DNA from: Hamiltosporidium magnivora
Taxonomy: Eukaryota > Microsporidia > Dubosqiidae
Length of the DNA stretch: 22,387 nt
Assembly: GCA_004325065.1 (NCBI GenBank)
Contig: PITI01000098.1
Location: 1 to 22,387 of the forward strand
Reading direction: 5' to 3'
Under the pieces are notes generated by a model that was not told where the DNA came from, did not search any database, and saw only the letters and a program-made list of their open reading frames with translations. Positions 8,870 to 18,536 of the stretch are shown in pieces (position 1 is the first letter of the stretch; every line of letters starts with the position of its first letter). The translations under genes and the position numbers were made by a program.

Positions 8870-9320
8870 GCTATCCAACACTCCATTAGTACCACCTGTG
8901 ATACTTACGTCCCAAAGATTTTCATCTACCTGGTATTTAGAACCTAATTAATAGGCGAGGCGGTTACCTGGAGTTCGTTAATGTCCGTTGCATGGAGTGT
9001 GATCGAAGGTCGAAGCGCACCCTGGGCTTCGCCAAGACTATGCAGCAAGACCACCCATCCACACTTTATAACTCAATAAACTTATAGATAATATCTATTT
9101 CAGAGACTTACATGGAGTGCACCTAGACAGTGCAATGTCATAGTAAAAGGTATAACCTGCTACTTAGCTTTCCCGGCTTCAAAGGGTTTTGTTTTTTATA
9201 TCTCCCGACGCTAAGTCTTCTAACCCGAGTGAGCAAGGCTAGATTCTCATGATTTTATATAGAAATTACCTACATTTTCAGCCGTGGGCTGCAATCATGC
9301 TATATAAAAAACAACAAATA
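8870..9320. other. GC-elevated island with many long-range complementary segments
   Basis: Composition rises to about 47% G+C at 8941-9000 and 60% at 9001-9060, against roughly 15-25% in ordinary intergenic lines, and no long ORF spans it. Exact complementary pairs are: 8878-8886 with 8992-9000 (9 bp, ATGGAGTGT type), the first 8 bases of which could alternatively pair with a second ATGGAGTG at 9112-9119; 9011-9016 with 9026-9031 (CGAAGC/GCTTCG hairpin); 9104-9110 with 9212-9218 (AGACTTA/TAAGTCT); 9189-9201 with 9302-9314 (13 bp); 9253-9262 with 9300-9309 (10 bp, competing with the previous pair); and 9279-9283 with 9287-9291 (CAGCC-GTG-GGCTG). It could be a structured non-coding RNA, a ribozyme/intron remnant or part of a mobile element. 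I cannot assign a family. Confidence 0.45.
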
Positions 9321-9571
9321 AATTTGTACGAAAAGTTTCTCCATTTCTTAGACTTCTCCTCCTCGTAAGAACTCCCATGGAACAACCGAAGATGTAGTGT
9401 GGTTTCTTCCCACCAAAAATCCAAACAAACATCCTCACACCGGTTTCACACACTCATTCAAAGTAGAAAGTTTTTTATGTGGTTATCCTCCATCTACCAT
9501 TATTATAAATAATATTTATATTATTTCTAAGTATACACAATACACTGTTTCATAGACTTCTTCTACCAGGA

Positions 9572-9772
9572 ATGTCATTTTGCAATCCTACAAGCATGGT
9601 GCGGAATCAATCATTTTAATATCAAAGACGTGTTGCGAAGCAATCTTCATACAGATCGGAGCCACCTTACAATGAGAAGTTGGATTGTATTCTAAATCTC
9701 GATCCTTTCAAAAACTTAGCACGCTACGAATTAGAAGAAGAATATATCAGAAAGACAAATGATGTAAACTAG
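9572..9772 (+). pseudogene. Protein-like coding relic with one in-frame stop
   Basis: From the ATG at 9572 one frame runs for 66 codons to the TAG at 9770-9772, interrupted only by a TAA at 9617-9619. The second part (9620-9769, 50 residues) has a normal protein-like composition unlike AT-rich noise, with segments such as RSEPPYNEKLDC and LDPFKNLARYELEEEYIRK. The frame is also open for about 20 codons upstream of the ATG. I do not recognise the family. A degraded mobile-element or host gene fragment is the simplest reading. Confidence 0.3.
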
Positions 9773-9780
9773 CAACCGCC

Positions 9781-12640
9781 TTTCTATTCCTGTTCGGTAT
9801 TTATTTATCAAAAAGTACAGTATATAACAAACACCATTAGACAGTTATTTAATAAAGATAAACGTAATCTTGTAATATGAAAAAGGAAAGGTGGTTTGAA
9901 GTTTAAAGCTTTTAAAAAATGTAGTGAATACAAAGAGTTTGAAATAAATTGATTGAAACCTAGTAAATATACAGATTTAACTAGCTTGAGTTTGTTACAA
10001 ACCTGAACGCGTTATAAAGCTGCAAAATTTTGCTAAGACGAAGCAAAAGGGAAATGAACCTTCGAATTAACTGAAATAACATCTAAAAGCGGAATCTCAA
10101 TGATAATACTTAACAAAGCTCTTCGCGTAAAGTTCGTAGGCAGGAAATATCTGCGCTCTTAAATAAAGATTTGCAAGAATTTTTTTGCTAAGTTTAATCT
10201 AAACAGAAGCGCAAAAATGCCATGTCTGAGCTTTAGTTAGGAATAATTTGTCTTTGGATGTTTACACCAAAATAAACGACCAAATTATGCTATTAAGAAA
10301 AAATTCGGAGAAAAATCTATATTTTAGCTATTTCGATTTTAATTTAATTAGAATCAGAAAAGTTTAAATACAAATATGCACCGTAATCAAATGGAATAGT
10401 AAGCTTTTCGCCTACCATGGTGAAGAAGAATACTGAAATAGGCGCTTAAAATGAATTTTTGATGCTGTTTATAGAGGTTTATGACAAGGGAAACGTCTTC
10501 TTCACTTTAAGTGTTTATATCTATATTGGTTGGCTTCCTATCTAAACTCTTAAGATGATGATATTTGAAATTTAATTTATTAGAAATTTTGCAATTATTT
10601 TTTCGAATTTTGAAATTTATGGGAATATGCGCATCAACATGATTGCATTTACTAAGAGTGAATGAAATGAATCCAAAAGAAAATACATAAAGAAATTCTG
10701 CCTATAGGCTAATCACAATTTTGTAAAACCATTTATACTCACAAATTATTTTACGATGGTTGCTCAATTTGAAATAAAATACTAGGTTGTTGGCTAAAAA
10801 AGCATCAAATGCCGTATAAGGCGGAAATCTGCGAAATTGCAAGTCTTGTCGGAAGTGACTCATAATATAGACTATGGAAACATTTTTTGGCGGCGTGATT
10901 GGTGTACCGAAGCGTATGATGCAATAAATCATAGAGATAAAACTCAGAAAATCAAAAAATTTAAGCTTAGTAATATTCCCTGAGTGTTTAAGTTAATCGA
11001 ATAAAAATGTGCAATAAATATAATAAGAGCTTTAAAAAATCATACGAGAGAATATTCAAGGCTAAGTCTAACAATAGATAGGTTTTCCTCCATTATTTAT
11101 TTGTATTATGTATAGATATGTTGGTCCAGAGACTTATATAAAAATTACAAAGGTTACAGAACAACGATTAAGGTTATACAGAAAAAGCACATTTTGTACG
11201 GCAACTATCTCAGGCTTTTTATAGTCTGGGCTAACAATCTAGCTTTTACGGTCATAAAGTACAATATTTCTTGTTAAAAACAAGTCTCGTAATTAACAAA
11301 TGAAAATCTGCTTATATGCATACGTGTTATCAATAAACTGCTATTTATCTAGAAAGAGGAAGTGTTACAAATATTTCAAACCATCCAGAGCTAGCAAATA
11401 AAACTTTACACTTGGTTCATTGATAGAATTAAAAGAAGTGTTCATCCTGAGAGTTGAAAATTTTCCTCACACTGAATTAAATGCAAGAAATTTACTTCAG
11501 GATTACAATGAATATGTGATCTGGCAGCTAACTATCATTTGGAGTGTTTCGATCCGAAAAGTGATTTATCGTGTCAAATAATGTCGTAAGTGGAGTGTTG
11601 TAAAAAACAAGATAAATTTCAAACCAAAATATAAATAGCATTTAGTCATAACCAGATCTAAACGTGAAGGGAATTAAAAGGTATTAACATTAGAACAGAA
11701 ATGTGTTTTGCAGCTATTTTATTGTTACGAAGAAAATATAGAAGTATTCAGAACAAGAATTGCAATTCATAAAGAAAAAATAATAATAAAACGCAATAGC
11801 TCTAATAAATGACGTAGCTCAAATAAAATACGTTCGAAATAGAAAATAAAAGAGAAATTTTTTAAAAAAAAAATAGAAAATTTTTCTGAAAATGTAAGAG
11901 AAGAAATTCATTGATAGATTTAAAATATTAAGAATTATGAGTATGTATGCGCAAAATTTTTCTTGAAAAGGCTCAATAATGGAATTCTTGAGTTATCAAG
12001 GGAAGGCTTCTACTGTTATATTTAGAAAAGACATGTACTTGTTATAGAAAGTACCCGACCGAATAAACTCTAAAGAATGATAATTTGTTTGGTAACAGGG
12101 TATAATTTCCAAGACTCAACTAGCAGAGAAGCTGCTTGATATTCTATTATCTACATATACTTCTTTTTAATGATATTTTTTAAGTCTTTTGCGAATTAAA
12201 AGTTAGTCAGTTTAAGGAAATCTTGAAACATTGAATTATATAAATGTAGATATTAGATTAAAAAAAGTCTTCAAAATTTAAAAGAATAGACCAGACATGC
12301 CGAATTTATTGATAAATGCTACTTGTAATCCAAAAATATCCAAATTTTGCATGTAAAAATGTAGGCAAAATAAACTTTATTTTTCTAAGCAATACAGTAT
12401 TTATTTTGAATAAGAAATTAAATTTAATAATATAAATTGAAGTCAGAAACACTTTAAAGTGTGACCTAAATTGTTCGGCTAAAAAAACAAAGCAAATTAG
12501 CTCTTTATAAAAGTTCTATCTGTTACACAGAGACTATGTTCATAACTTCATCTTTGAGTTAAAACATGTAAAGGCATTTGTACGAAATATCATACATTTG
12601 TTTTTGTAACATTGAAAGCGAGTAAAAATTCTATCGATAC
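9781..12640. other. Decayed intergenic DNA with scattered short open segments
   Basis: There is no ORF of gene size. Local G+C is higher than in the 4822-7178 region, and several short stop-free stretches have protein-like composition. One is 38 codons from ATG 11108 to the stop at 11222-11224 (opening MYRYVGPETYIKITKV). Others are a segment around 10060-10160 (including KSGISMIILNKALRVKFVGR) and one around 11510-11580 (including DLAANYHLECFDPKSDLSC). They lie in different frames and are separated by many stops, as expected of old pseudogenes or transposon remains. The open minus frame at 10702-10932 shows no recognisable domain. Confidence 0.35.
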
Positions 12641-12656
12641 TACTAGACACACTAAA

Positions 12657-12794
12657 ATGGTCATTTCGAACGACAAATATGCTGAATTGAAGAAACGATG
12701 CTTAAGAGACTCAAGAAAAAAATAACTAGATCTCATAAAAAAAGCTGAAAAATACGACAAAATCATACCGCATACTATTTACCTATCAAAATAA
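12657..12794 (+). pseudogene. Short coding relic with an internal stop
   Basis: An ATG at 12657 opens 22 codons (starting MVISNDKYAELKKRCLRDSR) to a TAA at 12723-12725. The same frame then continues for 22 more codons (LDLIKKAEKYDKIIPHT and so on) to a TAA at 12792-12794. The charged, helical composition and continuity across the stop suggest a decayed gene fragment. The family is not recognised, and chance is possible at this length. Confidence 0.25.
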
Positions 12795-15137
12795 ATTCTA
12801 AGATAAGCAAAAAAACAACAAATCAATTACTCCTCAAACAATATAAAAGTTATTGAAATTATAGCCTAAAATAAAAATATTTATATTCGACAGGCCAAAT
12901 TAAAGAGACGGTGAAAATACAAATTACAACCAATATACTAATTTTCGAATAATTAACTCGATATTAACATCCTCTTAGGATTCTTATAAATTAATTTAAT
13001 CTATAAATTCGGATATTAAAGCATCACTTAGTCTATTCTTTTTCTGTTATTCTCATAAATCACCCGATTCACCCTATTATTTGCTGTTATTTTTATAGTT
13101 TCTTTCTTGTGAATCATTATGGCCTAAAAAAGTTTGGGTATGCTCGGCGAGAAATTTATCAAAAATAATTAACTTTTTCTTTTCCATTTCTTATTTTTGC
13201 CTGCATCAATGTTTTCCAGGTAATAAAAAAATGTTTGACACCTATATATAATAAATCTGGCCAAACTTAAACATTGTAAAATTACTTTTAACTTTAATCT
13301 TTTACAATATTTGAGTTTTTATTTTAAGTTTAAATTAAATTTAATTTGCTTAAAATACCAAAAATTATAGTTATCAAAGCTAAAAAAAAGTCAAAATAGG
13401 ATTACGGATTCAATGATATCTTACTAAAGCAAGATATGAAGATGTGCTCATATGGACATAAAATGAAACACAGTAGCTTAGTGAATTAGAATTTTCGCTT
13501 CAAATGGCAAGGAATCTAATGAGAGGGAGTTTTTTACTTAAACTATCCCCAGCAAAACAGTTTATTCAAACCAAAACTTTATTTTTAATCTATCAGAATA
13601 ATAAAATAATGAGTTTTAAGTAACAGGAATATTATTGCATTGTATAAAGATAATCGCATGAGTATCTTAAAGGACTTGGCATATGCGGATTTAATCTCTA
13701 AATAACATCCTAATTAAATATCCAAAATAGGAGTTTTCTATAGCGAATTATATAGCTCTTAGAAAATTAACTGATCAAAATGAGCAATTTAACCGAGTTC
13801 ACACTATATTCTCAACATACATAAGGCCCTTCTGGTGCCATAGATAAACAGAGACTTCACAATTGGTAAAGAATATATTGAACATTCTGCTATAAAATTA
13901 TGCTTTTACTGTATTAATACGATCTAACAGATGCAAAGATTAAAAATAGACTTTTTAAATATTCTTGATTTATTTTGGTTCAAGGTTATATATAGAAGAC
14001 CATATAATCCAAACTCTTAGAGATAAGTCAAATTCGTAAATAGGCTATAAGGAGATGACTAACAGGGTTTTTGCATAAAGAGTAAAGGAAAAATATATTT
14101 AGAATGTCAAAGATGGTATTCATACAAAAAACATAGTGCAAAAAACAGGTATTTTTTGCTTTGTTTGGATAATCTGATTTCGGTGATGGCATTTTCTGAA
14201 GCGTAATAACCGAAAAAAACTGTCATAGTGATTCTTTCGATAAAGGTAGATTCCGGAATGCTCATTAACAATGAAAACGCAAAGATAATATACATTGAAT
14301 ATCAGAAATGCGATTTATCGATATAATGATGTATCGGAATGAATACTCTTATGTTTATAGAAATAATTGATTGCATCAGTGTGATGAATTAATTCCGTTG
14401 ATCTTTTCGGTAAATTTAAAGGTTCAAAAAACAAAATTCAAATGTTATAGCGAAATATTTCTTCTCTCAGCAATATTTTTATTATAAAAAATATTTTGAT
14501 GTAAACACCAAGACAAAAAAAACATTTTGATTTTTTTTGAAACATATTGGTCGATATACTGACATAATTTAGATATAAAAGATAATGTAAAAAAAAACTA
14601 TGAAGTAAAAATAATAACTGGTTCAAGAGTAGTACAAATAATAATCAAATCAAATTTTATTTTTTTTAAATTATAGTTTTGCATACTTTTTTGCTAAAAT
14701 GTTTGCGTGGTAAATTAATTTATTACCTCTTATATATTTAATATCTTTTTTTAAGAAAAAAATTGATTTATATGACCATCAAAAATTTGGATTAACTTAA
14801 TCTTAAAAAAATCACTTTTATAAATTAATATTGGTTTTAAAAAGAAATGGATTGAAAACATCAAAGTGATGTAAAATAATCTAAAATAACGTGTAATTAT
14901 AATAGAATTTTAAATAACGTGCGGTATAAATGCAATATCACAGGATCTATTGATCAAGGAGTGGATATATTTATTGTACTATGACCGTTTACATCAAGCA
15001 AATATTATAGAATATAGATTATTATTAAATATGATTTATATATTTAAAAAACGAAAAAACCATTCAATTTATTTCTTAAAACTGTTTTATCCCCTTTTTA
15101 TTTAAAAAATTTCAACATTATAATCAAATAAAAAATT
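12795..15137. other. AT-rich intergenic region
   Basis: Frequent stops occur in all frames, and the few open minus-strand frames (14107-14295 and 14438-14626) look like AT-rich noise. Points of note are ACCGAGTTCACACT at 13792-13805, repeated exactly at 22249-22262, and a direct repeat AAATAACGTG at 14884-14893 and 14912-14921, about 230 bp upstream of the second paralogue. Nothing else can be supported. Confidence 0.5.
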
Positions 15138-15141
15138 ATAA

Positions 15142-15144
15142 CCC
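15142..15144 (+). promoter_or_regulatory. CCC motif abutting the start codon of secreted paralogue 2
   Basis: CCC directly touches the ATG in ATAACCCATGCAT, identical over 13 bp to the start context of the intact paralogue at 7179. The match continues only through the shared MH codons, while the surrounding flanks differ. Confidence 0.6.
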
Positions 15145-15558
15145 ATGCATATATTCATACATTTCCTTCTTCTGACTTTTTTGTGTTTTGGAAGTACTAG
15201 TAAAAGTCCATTGAACCCAAAAACCGAAAGAAGAACATACGATTCTAGAAGCCTTGCAAGTGGTTCTCAGACAAAGAAAGTTTATGAATCAAATCCAGAT
15301 AATATTCATCACCTTATTATTATGAATAGCTACCAAGATGTTATTGATAGTGTCTCTTTTAGAGTCCCTTATTTAAAAAAATTTATTCATTTTTATTTAA
15401 GAAAAATTGAACGTTTGATTCCAGAATATTTAAAAAAATCGTTGGATAAGCAAATAGAAACTCTTAAAAAACGCCGAATAAATTCGAATTTTACCAAATT
15501 TACAACTTATGAAGTTATTTTTTTGCAATTGATACAAATTTTATTTCTGATCTATTAA
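15145..15558 (+). CDS. N-terminal fragment of secreted paralogue 2
   Basis: This open frame of 137 residues has a signal peptide of about 16-18 residues, then a Ser/Lys/Arg-rich spacer, then HHLIIMNSYQDVIDSVSFRV, which aligns with HLIVMTDYQDAIDTISLKV in the intact paralogue. The last dozen or so residues (after the T7 run at 15518-15524) lie in the wrong frame relative to the family, so the fragment would be a short secreted peptide with an unrelated tail if translated as it stands. Confidence 0.55.
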   Translation: MHIFIHFLLLTFLCFGSTSKSPLNPKTERRTYDSRSLASGSQTKKVYESNPDNIHHLIIMNSYQDVIDSVSFRVPYLKKFIHFYLRKIERLIPEYLKKSLDKQIETLKKRRINSNFTKFTTYEVIFLQLIQILFLIY

Positions 15559-15566
15559 GCAATTCT

Positions 15567-16715
15567 ATGGAAGACGATGCATCAGAAAGAGGTTTTGATC
15601 AATATAATGAGAGGATTAGAGAAGTACTAAAATCCGAGGTTGATGCTATGAATTTAGAAATAATATCTGATCTCGAAAAAGTGCAAAACAATAGAAATAC
15701 TGAAGGTTATAAGAATACTAAAAAAGATGCTATAAAGTTTGTATCGGATCTTCAAGACAATCATATTTTCAAAAAAATATTCATACAAAGAATTTTTAAG
15801 ATTTTAGAAGAAGGTTTTAAGAGTTTTTGGATAGAAAACTTTGAATCTTTAAAGTTCGAATCAGAAAATAAATCTGATGTTTACAACATGGGTTTACAAA
15901 ATAATACATTTTTTAATACTATCCTCAAAGATTTCAAGGAAAATAGATGGCCATTGCCCTATTATTACACCATGAAATCTTCACATGAGGATAAGCCCTG
16001 TCTTTTACTTTTTTTTGGAGCTCTTTTTACTTATATGCTGGAATCTCATTTTAATAAAATGTTTCCAGAGATTTTTAAAAACGAAAAAATATTCTTTCAT
16101 TTTATCTATAATGAAAGGCAACTAATTGTTCCATTGGATATTAAAATCAGAGAGAATAGTTTTATTTCCCCAATATATACAAAAGAAGACCTGGAATTCA
16201 TCTGTAATACCTTTTTTCATCACAGCCTTAGAACATTATATTTGTCTTTTTACTTCAGAATCGAAAATTGGTTGTTTATATTTGGGGAACAACTTCTTTT
16301 GACGCTCGGAAAAGAAGATTTTTTTGCTGCTATGAGAAACAATATTTCGGATAGAAAAGTGATACGAAAAAGGCAAACGACTGCTTTTTTTAAAAATGTA
16401 TTTGCGAAAAAAAGAATATTTTGTGAGGAAATTTGTACTTTATTTTCAACACTTAAGTCTGCATTCATAGAATCACCGACATATGCATATTTTTATATTT
16501 ATAAAGTTCAAGACATTGACATAAGTAATATACCTAAAGAAATCCTTAAGAAATATCGGATAGAAAATTTTGTTTCAAATTGTGCCGGAAAACATCCGTT
16601 TGCTAGTTCGGAAAAAAATCTATTCATTTATTTCATGGATTTCCTTGAATTTAAAATAGAGGAACAGTTTACGGGTGAGCCTATCAAGGAAAAAAAAGTG
16701 TTTTGGAATCATTAA
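15567..16715 (+). CDS. C-terminal fragment of secreted paralogue 2
   Basis: This open frame of 382 residues from the first in-frame ATG carries all of the conserved family blocks: NRWP-P-YYTM, FNKMFP, YFRIENWLFIF, EQLL, GKE, IFC, IYKVQDID, YFMDF-E-K-EE and the terminal WNH. Family similarity begins upstream of this ATG, at about 15525, so the ATG is not a natural start. The fragment has no signal peptide and no CCC motif. It is best treated as the 3' part of the broken gene unless the frameshift is an error. Confidence 0.55.
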   Translation: MEDDASERGFDQYNERIREVLKSEVDAMNLEIISDLEKVQNNRNTEGYKNTKKDAIKFVSDLQDNHIFKKIFIQRIFKILEEGFKSFWIENFESLKFESENKSDVYNMGLQNNTFFNTILKDFKENRWPLPYYYTMKSSHEDKPCLLLFFGALFTYMLESHFNKMFPEIFKNEKIFFHFIYNERQLIVPLDIKIRENSFISPIYTKEDLEFICNTFFHHSLRTLYLSFYFRIENWLFIFGEQLLLTLGKEDFFAAMRNNISDRKVIRKRQTTAFFKNVFAKKRIFCEEICTLFSTLKSAFIESPTYAYFYIYKVQDIDISNIPKEILKKYRIENFVSNCAGKHPFASSEKNLFIYFMDFLEFKIEEQFTGEPIKEKKVFWNH

Positions 16716-17880
16716 AGAATTTCTCTTATTTGCTTATTTTTTAGCGTGTTAAAAATTTTTAAATTCTTTATTAAGGTTGAGGGAAATGTTGTGTAATTAA
16801 AAATCAAAAATATAACAAAAATCTAAAAGCTAGTGTGTATTTAAACTTCCGAACATTTTAGCTGATAATTTTAATCTTTGTAACAGTCATTCTTTTTGAT
16901 TTATTATTCAAAACAACCATATTATAGCCGTTATATCAATTTCTGTTGGTTATTCTTTTTGTCTCCACAATTACCTCTTTATACTTGTTTTCAAGGATTT
17001 TTTGAGCTGTGTGACTTTATTTTTGTTTTAAAACCAGTATCAGGATAATTAAAGGCATGCCCACTTGCCTCCTAGGACTTAAAAAGATTATTCAATTTTT
17101 AGTGTCTTTCCATTTTTTAAATCCAATAATGATTTTCTTTATCATATTTATAGTATTTCTACAATGTTCACACATCCCTTTTTCCAAATAAAAATTTATA
17201 TCCTTATTTGAACAAAGCATAGCTTGATCTCATAGACTGCTGTTTCTTGAAATTATTTATAAGATTTTCTTATACTCAGCTTAAATTTTTATTTTTTTTA
17301 TAACAGAACAATTGAAAATTGAGTAGTGACACTTATGTTTTATAAAAGATTATTTATTGACTTGTAGATAATAAAATACCATATTCTTTCAGACTATTTC
17401 ATCTATTTGTATCTATTTTCTGAATTAAATGATTAAAATGGTTTTTTCTAATCTTTCTTCCTTGTATTTTACTTTTTTTTTACATATATTATAGTAAGAA
17501 TAGCATACTATTTAACATAACTTTTATTTCGTAATTTTTAGCATTTTAAGCATAAAGCGAAAAAAATATTGCAATAAAGATACTTTAAACCATTTTTTGT
17601 TGAAGCTTCTCAACTATCTTCTTAAAATTCGTAAATAAGCAAATTACAAATCCGAGTAAACTATTTAGAAACACATTTGTTTAGATAATAAAATAAAGAT
17701 TTGGAAGTGAATATAACTATGAATAAATCTAATTTATCTTTTTATTTCATATCCACCTAGTTTTTGCCAATATTTACAATTATAGAAAAATATAATAAAC
17801 AATTTACAATGCTATTTTAAACCATTTCTCACTCAATTATTATTTAATTAATTTCAGAGAAAAATTATTTAAAGCCACCT
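16716..17880. other. AT-rich intergenic region with a possible faint minus-strand relic
   Basis: No ORF of gene size is present. On the minus strand around 17030-17230 a short open stretch reads MLCSNKDINFYLEKG followed by MCEHCRN. The CxxC pair recalls a zinc-binding segment such as those at the start of ISXO2-like transposases, but no catalytic DDE region could be found, so this is only a hint. The rest looks featureless. Confidence 0.35.
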
Positions 17881-18008
17881 TATATATTTTCTTCTACGTC
17901 TTGTACCACCACTTTTTTTCTTCTGAATCCGGCTCTTTATTTATGTTTATTGTAGGTTTCCTCTTTTATAAAAAGAGGTAATTTTTTTGTTTTTAAATTT
18001 TTAGCACC

Positions 18009-18172
18009 TTACTCCTCTCTACTCGCTGGTTTTAAAGGTGGTGTTGGTTCCTCGTATATCTCGGGTTCCATAATAACGAATCGATGGTTTTTCCCAGCTC
18101 TCTTAAAATTTTGTTTGACTCAAGTTCTCTTCGTCGAACATAGAGAATCGTTTCAGCTGCCTCCTTAAGCAC
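18009..18172 (-). pseudogene. Minus-strand coding relic, apparently frameshifted
   Basis: Two overlapping minus-strand frames both have strongly protein-like composition. One (18172 down to 18032) includes KEAAETILYVRRRELESNKI. The other (18119 down to 18009) includes AGKNHRFVIMEPEIYEEP and TPPLKPASREE before a TAA. The first loses its protein-like character where the second becomes convincing, near the GK in both, as expected of a single gene end that suffered a frameshift. The family is not recognised. Local G+C is higher than in the flanks, so it may belong to the same inserted or decayed element as the island at 18537-18745. Confidence 0.35.
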
Positions 18173-18536
18173 ATGAATTCAATATAAGCCCCAAAATCAA
18201 TAGGTATTTGCATATTTCGAGTATGAATAATGTTATTTTGTCACAATGCCGTTTCAGGTAATCACATAAAGAATTATCCCAACATTACACTTATAAATAA
18301 GACCCAAATCTTTAGATAACAACTCATGCGCCTTAAATGTTTTCTTTGTACCATTTGAAGTAAATCTCGAGAAGTAATTCCTATTAATATTTTTCCAAAT
18401 TATTAATAAAACATATAATCTATGTTTTATTTAACAGAACCATATACATGCGACTATTATTTGTTTTATTTTACCCTTTTTAAGTAACAGGGATTATTTT
18501 ACAAGTTTTTTTTTTGTTTTTATTCATCCTTGGAAC

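Larger units (their letters stand above)
15145..16715 (+). pseudogene. Putative secreted protein paralogue 2, broken by a frameshift
   Basis: Two consecutive open frames together match the whole length of the protein encoded at 7179-8735. The first (15145-15558) carries the signal peptide (MHIFIHFLLLTFLCFG) and matches the N-terminal quarter through the YE(T/V) motif. Immediately after, the match jumps to the +1 shifted frame and continues to the shared C-terminus KEKKVFWNH. The switch point is a T7 run at 15518-15524. One missing T (or two extra bases) there explains the break, and no other disruption is seen over the remaining 1.2 kb. This is either a very young pseudogene, a polymorphic or phase-variable allele, or a homopolymer sequencing error. 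Function is unknown, as for its paralogue. Confidence 0.75.

Noticed and set aside
8880..9240. tRNA, 5S rRNA, RNase P or SRP RNA in the GC island
   Set aside because: No T-loop (GGTTCRANNCC-like) with a matching acceptor stem and no conserved core strings of those RNAs could be found on either strand.
10702..10932. 76-codon minus-strand ORF in the gene desert
   Set aside because: No recognisable domain, no CCC motif upstream, and it lies within a block full of frame-broken segments. It may be part of a relic but cannot be supported as a gene.
14107..14626. Two 62-codon minus-strand ORFs
   Set aside because: Their composition (Phe, Ile, Leu, Tyr, Ser) is what AT-rich random sequence gives, with no start signal or homology.
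16250..16468. 72-codon minus-strand ORF inside paralogue 2
   Set aside because: It overlaps conserved + strand family blocks and is an antisense shadow.
16900..17300. Decayed ISXO2-like transposase on the minus strand
   Set aside because: Only a CxxC-like pair was found. The DDE catalytic residues and the conserved IHTD/VNH-type motifs are absent, so the assignment is not supported.
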